From positions 6,643,501 through 6,707,500 of the forward strand of contig NC_088303.1 in NCBI RefSeq assembly GCF_032854445.1: DNA of 64,000 nt, given 5' to 3'. The notes under the pieces were generated by a model. That model was not told the origin of the DNA, did not search any database, and worked only from the letters and a program-made list of their open reading frames with translations. Source of the DNA: Liolophura sinensis. Its lineage: Eukaryota; Mollusca; Polyplacophora; Chitonida; Chitonidae. Of the stretch, positions 57,957 to 64,000 are shown one piece after another; the stretch's first letter is position 1, and every line of letters begins with the position of its first letter. A program made the translations under genes and the position numbers.

Positions 57957-58541
57957 CTACACAGTCAACCAGGATATGATTGATGCCATATTGTGCATCA
58001 CATCCAACACAATCCGGAGCACTGAGCCCATCCAGGATAAAATTGTGTGACGAGAATACCCAATAAGACACCTCGTTAAAACTACTTGGTCTCTACGAGA
58101 CATTTGACAGGTGTAGGCATTGTAGCCAATGACAGGATGAATAGCATGCAGTTTGTTATGGACCTGCAAGCCCCATTCACCCTGCCAAAGGCGACGAATA
58201 CATTTAAGAATATTAGACTTTATGTCAGTATACGGGATTTTAACCTGAGATACAGGTTTATACAGAGCAGCTTTCGCTTTCCTGTCCACGACTGTGTTTC
58301 CATGGATACCAATGCGACTTGGTATCCAACAGAATATAATATCTTTACCTCTTTTAATTAGTTTTCTATGTTTGCCTATTATCTCAAGTATAAATGGATA
58401 TTTAAATTTATTATTCTGAATTGCCAAAAGACAAGACAGCGAGTCGCTGCACATCATTGCCCTCTTGGCAACATATGATAAGGCTAGGAGTATAGCCCTG
58501 GCCTCTGCAGAAAAGATAGAAGATGCTACGCTTTGTAACAT
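57957..58541 (-). pseudogene. LINE copy C RNase H domain
   Basis: Residues in order: Glu in IFSAEARA, Asp in MCSDSLSCLLA, IIFCWIPSRIGIHGNT with the catalytic-type His, and Asp in VVDRKAK. The first Asp motif (YTDGS type) is lost upstream. A downstream frame (57865-58071) reads CVGCDAQYGINHILVDC, a C-terminal CCHC motif common in this LINE group. It is better kept than the equivalent in copy A, but lacks the start. Confidence 0.82.
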
Positions 58542-59057
58542 ATTGAAGGATCAGTTTTATAAGTCGGTTATATCAAGAAGGCTCATTTGCCTCAACGTAT
58601 AAATTTTCCACTAATGAGATTCTAAACTTCCTAGCGGAACCGTAAATAATGGATACATAGTCCAATTTAGACCTCACCAGAGAACCATACAAATTAAGTA
58701 AAACTGATCGGTCAGCACCCCAATCGGTGCTGAACACGACCTTAATTATATCAAGAGCATTTTATCTATTATAGCTGTAATATAGATATGCGTTTAGCTA
58801 TAGGCATTTTATATGGGGTATAAAAGACAGTTGACTATCAAATATTATAACTAAAAATTTTATTTCTCCACCAATTTTAACCTGTTCACCACAAAAAAAA
58901 TTAAGTCCAGGGTCAAGATGAAGTTCCAGTTTGTTACAAAAATGAATACCGACGGTTTTAGACTTTGAAAATCTAAAACTGTTATCAGTTGCCCATTTCT
59001 GATCTTATTGACACAAAGCTGCAACTGACGTTCGCTGTTATTCATATTTTTAGCACT

Positions 59058-59160
59058 GTATTTTTTTTTTTGATTGGTGTTTTACGTTGTACTCAAGAAT
59101 ATTTCACTTATACGACGGCGGCCAGCATTGTCGTGTGTGGAAACCGGGCAGATCCCGGGG
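59058..59160 (-). mobile_element. SINE family A fragment inserted in LINE copy C
   Basis: A T run followed by 'gattggtgttttacgttgta' and the body up to 'gaaaccgggcagatcccggg'. It splits the RT region of the LINE, so it is younger than that copy. Confidence 0.85.
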
Positions 59161-59336
59161 CTTTAGCACGGTAACGTATAACAAAATGATCCACGTATAA
59201 AGAACTCTCTGTGCAATATGTTAATGTTTTTGCTAGGCTATTTATTTATCTTTATGCTGAACAGAGTTGGTGACAGAAAGCTGCCCTGGGGTACACCCAT
59301 TTCCTGCTCATAAGAGTCAGAGAGTGTGAGCCTAAT

Positions 59337-59786
59337 TCATCCCTTAAACTGACGATCAGATAAAAATTGAGATATAAATAAAGGTAATCGAACTTTTAAT
59401 CTCATATCCGCAACATCTTTTAAAATACCATATTTCCATGTGATGTCATAGGTGTTTTCAAGGTCGAAACATATCGACACCACATGTTCATTATTAACAA
59501 AACCATCACGAAGAAAAGTTTCAAATTGAACAAGGCGATCTAAAGTAGATCGACCTTGACGAAAACCACATTGAATATTAGATAACAGCTTGTTGATTTC
59601 AAGAAACCAAACAAGTCTATCGTTAATCATCCGTTCCATAGGCTTACAAACACAGCTGGTAAGAGCTATGGGACGATAATTATTTGGATCAGTATGATCC
59701 TTACCCGGTTTGGGAACAAAGATTATACACGCCCCTCTCGATGATCGAAAATGACTTGTTATCCAAATTTCATTAAGCAAGCCCAA
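59337..59786 (-). pseudogene. LINE copy C reverse transcriptase, N-terminal half
   Basis: A 149-codon frame with the RT landmarks: RGACIIFVPKPGKDH, NNYRPIALTSCVCKPMERM (motif 0-1 region), QCGFRQGRSTLDRL (motif 2) and VVSICFDLENTYD. In the last, motif A normally reads Asp-x-x-x-Ala-(Phe/Tyr)-Asp and here Ala is replaced by Thr. The frame ends before the catalytic YxDD motif, which I could not find intact between 59160 and 59340. Confidence 0.85.
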
Positions 59787-60077
59787 GAAAGTCTCCAGTG
59801 GCTCAGGCAGTAAATGATTCAGAAACTTCCAATATACCTTATCAGGATCACAAGCAGTATCGTGGGCGTTTTTAATGCAGTTTTAAGTTCCTCGATATTA
59901 AAAGGACGATTATAATCTTCTAAATTCTTAGAAAAAAGGGCACGTTAATTTTCTCCTTTCGGTTTGTAATATGTTGGAATCCTGAAGTATAATTCTCAGA
60001 AGAAGATTATTTGGAAATTCTTTTAGCTAGTTTATTAGTTATATCGAGTGGTGAAGTTAATATATTATCTCCATCTT

Positions 60078-60263
60078 TTAAATGCTGAACTGCTTTATTT
60101 TTTTTTTGCCCTTTAGCTCCTGAACCATGTTCCAGACCTCATGCATGGGTGATTTTGACCTTATGCCCAAAACAAAGTTGCGCCAACAAAATCGTCTCTT
60201 GGAATTGAGTAATCGACCAGCCTTAGCTTTAAAAATACGAACCTGGTTTAAGTTATTATCATT

Positions 60264-60349
<86 letters not shown>

Positions 60350-60644
60350 CTTCGCTCGGCCTTTCTGTGGCCCTTAATGGCTTTGCGACAGTCCAGATCA
60401 TACCAGGGTTTACTTTTGGATTTGTCGAGGTCTTAGAGATAGTTCTACCGGCAGCTTGTAAAACAAGCTCATCCTTCGATGAAAAGTCTTTCACTATCTT
60501 GCCCTTATTATTTATGTTGTTACTGCCCCAAAGGGGGTTATGGGAATTAAAATCTTCCCTTAGTATAAAAGGTTTAGGTGATTGATTTTTTTTCAAATTA
60601 TGTAATTGAGAAGCTGACAAAGACGTATTTGGAGGCATGTACAC
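60078..60644 (-). pseudogene. LINE copy C endonuclease region with AT insertion
   Basis: Reads LREDFNSHNPLWGSNNIN near 60530-60580. This is the 'GDFN.H...WG' motif of APE-type endonucleases, with Glu replacing Gly. The AT run at 60269-60345 sits inside the frame and gives a spurious Ile-Tyr repeat. Below it the frame returns to LINE sequence (RRFCWRNFVLGIRSKSPMHE). Confidence 0.8.
60269..60345 (+). repeat. (AT)n microsatellite within LINE copy C
   Basis: A dinucleotide run of about 77 bp interrupting the endonuclease-RT linker. Copies A and B lack it at this position as far as they can be aligned. Confidence 0.92.
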
Positions 60645-61204
60645 CGAACATAATGTGATTGTTTAAACAATGAAACGGAAACGGCCACAGCCTTAAGCTC
60701 TGCATCCAGGGCGACAGGGCTGTGAATAATATTGTTATTTATGAGGATCGAGGTGCCGCCGGCAGTTTGCTCTTCTTCATTTGAATTGCTGTGTAATGAA
60801 TAATTTTTAAGAGTTATTGTATCTTTGTCAAATGTCTTCAGGTAAGTTTCCTGAAGACAAAGGGCAGTGGGATTTAATGATTGAACTAGCTGTGTTGTTT
60901 CAATAAAAGTTACCTTAAGGCCTCGACAGTTTCACTGTATAATGTTGTCATATGTAGACATTATGGAGGGGGACGTATAGGAAATTTCTCTATGTCTTGA
61001 CCGGGGACGATCCTTTCGTGGAGATTGACTGGAAGATCTCCAAGGTGCAGGAGATGTATCTATTACACCCGCATCTGTTTTTTGTTTTGGATTGATTAGG
61101 TTCAGATTGTTCAGTTTGTTGTGGATTATTTAGTGGTCTTGTGGGCCTAATGATAAGATGTATTGTTTTTGGTTTTTAAATCCATTATTTGCTTTTCCTT
61201 TTAA

Positions 61205-61330
61205 AAAGCGGACAGTCCTTAGAGGAGGCCATGTGATCTCCACCGGAATTGCAGCACTTAACCGTGCTGCTGAAGTCGAAACCATCATGACCCTCATTTC
61301 CGCATCGAAAACAAACCAGTTTATTTTTAC
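61205..61330 (-). pseudogene. LINE copy C ORF1 zinc-knuckle region
   Basis: In one minus-strand frame CFRCGNEGHDGFD is followed by KCCNSGGDHMASSKDC. Both are CCHC-type knuckles with one or two replaced ligands (Asp for the fourth Cys in the first). This supports a gag-like RNA-binding ORF1. Confidence 0.75.
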
Positions 61331-62530
61331 ATTGGCCCCTACTGTGACCAAATTTTTGGTAAGTAAATCAGCGGGTTGGGTTTGGGATATGTAAATCCAC
61401 ATTGACCCTGTACTGGTCAATGTAGATGTATGATGGAAGAGAAGTACCATGAAAAGTCAGCAGATATGTATTTAATTTCAGGATATTACCAGCTTTCTTC
61501 GTAGTGAAGCGCTTCACTCTGGTAACACCTGTGATTTTAATTCCTCGCAGATTTCTTCTTCCGAAAGTTCAAAAATATCTTGATCCTGGCTACGAATTAC
61601 TCCTTAACAACTGTTCACCGAATTTTGAGGGAATGTAAACACGAATGTTAGAATTTTTTTCGAAGATAATAAATTCATTGATTGCTGTTGGCGGCGACAT
61701 TCAATGAGAATGTCTCCGGATCTCAGCTTGTTTACGTTTTTTTTGAGGTTCCAGGTACACCCTGGAGAGCCCGTTTTAAGAGAAAAGGATGAATTTTAAA
61801 GGCCGTCCTGTGTTCACTCTTTGTTGAGGAGGACCTGATAGATGCATCAGAGACAGTTTAAGAAATATTTGAAGATAACATGCTATACATAAAGTAAAAA
61901 TTCACCTTATGTGTTCCCCCACCCAACCGAGTGCCAGCAAGGGCGATGCCTGAACCTGCGGCGACCCAGCAGGAAACACACCAACGAATACACATGAGAT
62001 ATACTTGAATAGATGGCCTAAATGAGCAAACCCCACCACGAGCTCCTCTCTCTCCCGCCAGGTGAAAAAGGTCATGCCTGAGACACGTACTACTCTATTG
62101 ACCCATGAACCACCGCCTCAAAACGTTGTCTCTCAAATGAAATTTCAGAAATAACATTTATTCTCTAAAGAATGGTATTACGGGGAAATTTTGAGAACAC
62201 GCCGAGCCAAGACGTGACCAAACTGATTGATCGGACCGGGCCCATCCGACCTCCCGTCTCTCTCCAATTAAGGGGCCAAAGTAGCTTGTTGGGCGTGAGG
62301 ATCTCGTAAGATCAACAGATTCTCCGCCACCAGGATTCCTTCCTCGGAGATTACGGGTCCCCACCCACAGCAAACAGGTCGCTTCAAGGCTGCCTCTCAA
62401 ATAACTGAGAAGATGTGAGCCTATTACAGGACGCACACGGGAGAGCTCTAGGTTAGTCATCGTCTACGACAAGCTTGCCTAGAAGGCTCAGGTCCTATTC
62501 TTGTCACCCCGCGGACCCTACGGGGATGCT

Positions 62531-64000
62531 TTTGTTTGATAAAGGTACCTAAAACTTCACCTTTAGATTCAAAGTGAGAAATATCTAAGCAAAACGGGCG
62601 CGGACAAGCTCTGTCCGTGTGTTATTACACGTGTTGACATTTGACTAGCTAAATCATACAACTCAACCATACCGGAGGTTACACTGATACAAAACATTAA
62701 TCCATCATTTTGTCCACCAAGCCTGTCAGAACCAAAAATTCAATCAATAATCTATATGTACATGTATAGGTTGTTCGGGAAATGTGAAATTAGTAGAAAT
62801 CAAAGTAGTAAAAAATCTTCTGTGTTTGCTTAATCAATCGTGTTCATTCATTTGTTAATCCATCATTCTGGAAGCGGACGGAGGAACATTTCTTTTGCTC
62901 AGTTTGACATGTGCAATATAGCGATAAATCAAACTTTCACTGTAGAGAAGATATTAGAAAAACTGGAAGAAGTTTAAAGTTCAGTCGTGCTTGTTAATTT
63001 AAAGGATGAATTGTGGTAAAGCCAGATAAGATGATGACTTTAAATCACGAGCACATGGAAGGCGTTTGCGTTGCTTTTATATAAATATTTATTAAATCTG
63101 ATGACGCACAACATTTGAGTTTTACACCTGTCAGGTCTCATGCGCTCGAGTTAACACCGCTGAAGTGATTTTAATACTAAACCCTACCTTATCCGTCATT
63201 AAGTTTAAATGAATTTACAAGACCAGTCAGAATACATCTCCCACGTGAGGGTACTTGGCATAAACGTAAATTTCTGCGGATATATGCGCGTGTAACCAGT
63301 TGCCACACTATCCTCAGCTCCGTTTTTCACTCTCCACTCTGTAGTGTTTCATATTCATCCAAACCAGTCCAAACCTCGATTAGCGAAAATTCCAGCTTTC
63401 TGACATTAATGGCAGCATGTGGTCGACAGAGCTCTGTTCTTTGTAGGTCATTAGTCTTTCGTCATTGTTGTATCCACAATCATGGATACGGGCTAAATGT
63501 GTGCGTGCTGTTTGATACTAGCCTTTCCTTTCAACAGGTCATAGATTTCTTCCATGCTCTAAAGTTTCTGCATTTCACGATTCGACGAATCCTGTTTTTG
63601 CATTGGTCTCGTCTGTGCATGTCACATGTAATTACCAAGCTTATTTAGCCACACCAGATTTAAACAGAAGCTCCAGAAAAACTTGCTTTGTGCATTTCTG
63701 CATTTACTTCAAATACACAAGACTTCTTTTCATAAATACTAATATTGTTTACCGCATAAGTCACACGTCATTCAGCACACATGCCCGTTGACTGCCTTGT
63801 AAGACGCGTATATTGCTACGCGGCAATTGTACTCTAATTTAGTTTTCTCCTCATGTCACTCTCTGGATTCTAATCTCATAGTTGACAACTCTCGTAGCCC
63901 TGAACAGTAGCCCTGGGAGTAATCTGTAGGATACAACTAAATTTAATCAAGCTGCTCGACCAGTCGACCAACAAACTACATCTAAGGTGTCCTGACAGAC
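62531..64000. other. No feature recognised
   Basis: AT-rich, non-coding. Short plus-strand frames at 63409-63648 and 63603-63791 lack domains. Confidence 0.4.

Larger units (their letters stand above)
57670..62530 (-). mobile_element. LINE copy C, nearly full length (about 4.9 kb)
   Basis: From the 5' end (high coordinates) it holds a leader (61840-62530), gag-like ORF1 with zinc knuckles (to about 60970), and APE endonuclease (about 60080-60750). RT (58860-59790), RNase H with a Cys-His tail (57865-58541) and the 3' region (57670-57860) follow. This layout, gag zinc knuckles plus APE, RT and RNase H, fits the I-like groups of non-LTR retrotransposons. It carries many stops and frame changes, a SINE in the RT, and an AT run in the endonuclease. 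Confidence 0.85.

Noticed and set aside
60078-60585. Ile-Tyr repeat proteins at AT runs (also near 4180, 25470, 38430)
   Set aside because: Pure translation of AT dinucleotide repeats.

Overview
The window looks like a non-coding stretch of an animal nuclear genome, probably a marine mollusc or another lophotrochozoan. I recognise no host gene. What can be read is mobile DNA at several ages: tRNA-headed SINEs spread on both strands, an APE-type non-LTR retrotransposon (LINE) in several minus-strand copies, a Penelope-like reverse transcriptase relic, AT dinucleotide runs, short minisatellites, and one large Polinton/Maverick element. The organism call is an inference from this repeat set; nothing here fixes the species.

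The main object is the Polinton at about 5701-22689 (17 kb). It is flanked by the 6-bp direct repeat GTTGAC (5695-5700 and 22690-22695) and has recognisable terminal inverted repeats. It sits inside the 3' part of an older minus-strand LINE (5362-5700 plus 22690-24540). A 2.5-kb Tc1-like transposon (13063-15576) later entered the Polinton at the end of its packaging ATPase gene. The order of events is therefore LINE, then Polinton, then Tc1.

Polinton layout, left to right: a zinc-ribbon ORF (+); protein-primed DNA polymerase B (+, 6504-10172), convergent with the integrase (-, 10161-11165); two small membrane-type proteins (-); a conserved protein of unknown function (-); the Tc1 insertion; an A32/FtsK-type packaging ATPase (-); the double-jelly-roll major capsid protein (-); a small ORF (+); a coiled-coil/hydrophobic virion-type protein (+); a protein of about 410 codons of unknown function (-); a candidate penton protein (+); two small ORFs (+); a membrane-active-type protein (+); and a non-coding right end with a long hairpin and a tRNA-like segment. 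No cysteine (adenain-type) protease was recognised. Together these are the parts of a self-synthesising, virion-capable element: polymerase and integrase for copying and insertion, and capsid proteins plus ATPase for particles. Most long genes carry stops or frame changes; the integrase is the longest one with an open frame.

Outside the Polinton, 25-38 kb and 43-57 kb hold a diverged block of 2.4-3.7 kb present three times in direct orientation, with an inverted fragment. One copy has a 57-bp satellite expansion. A second short repeat family is centred on a conserved peptide-like core. A near full-length copy of the LINE lies at 57670-62530, a rearranged copy at 38633-42270, and an internally deleted derivative at 48230-49022.
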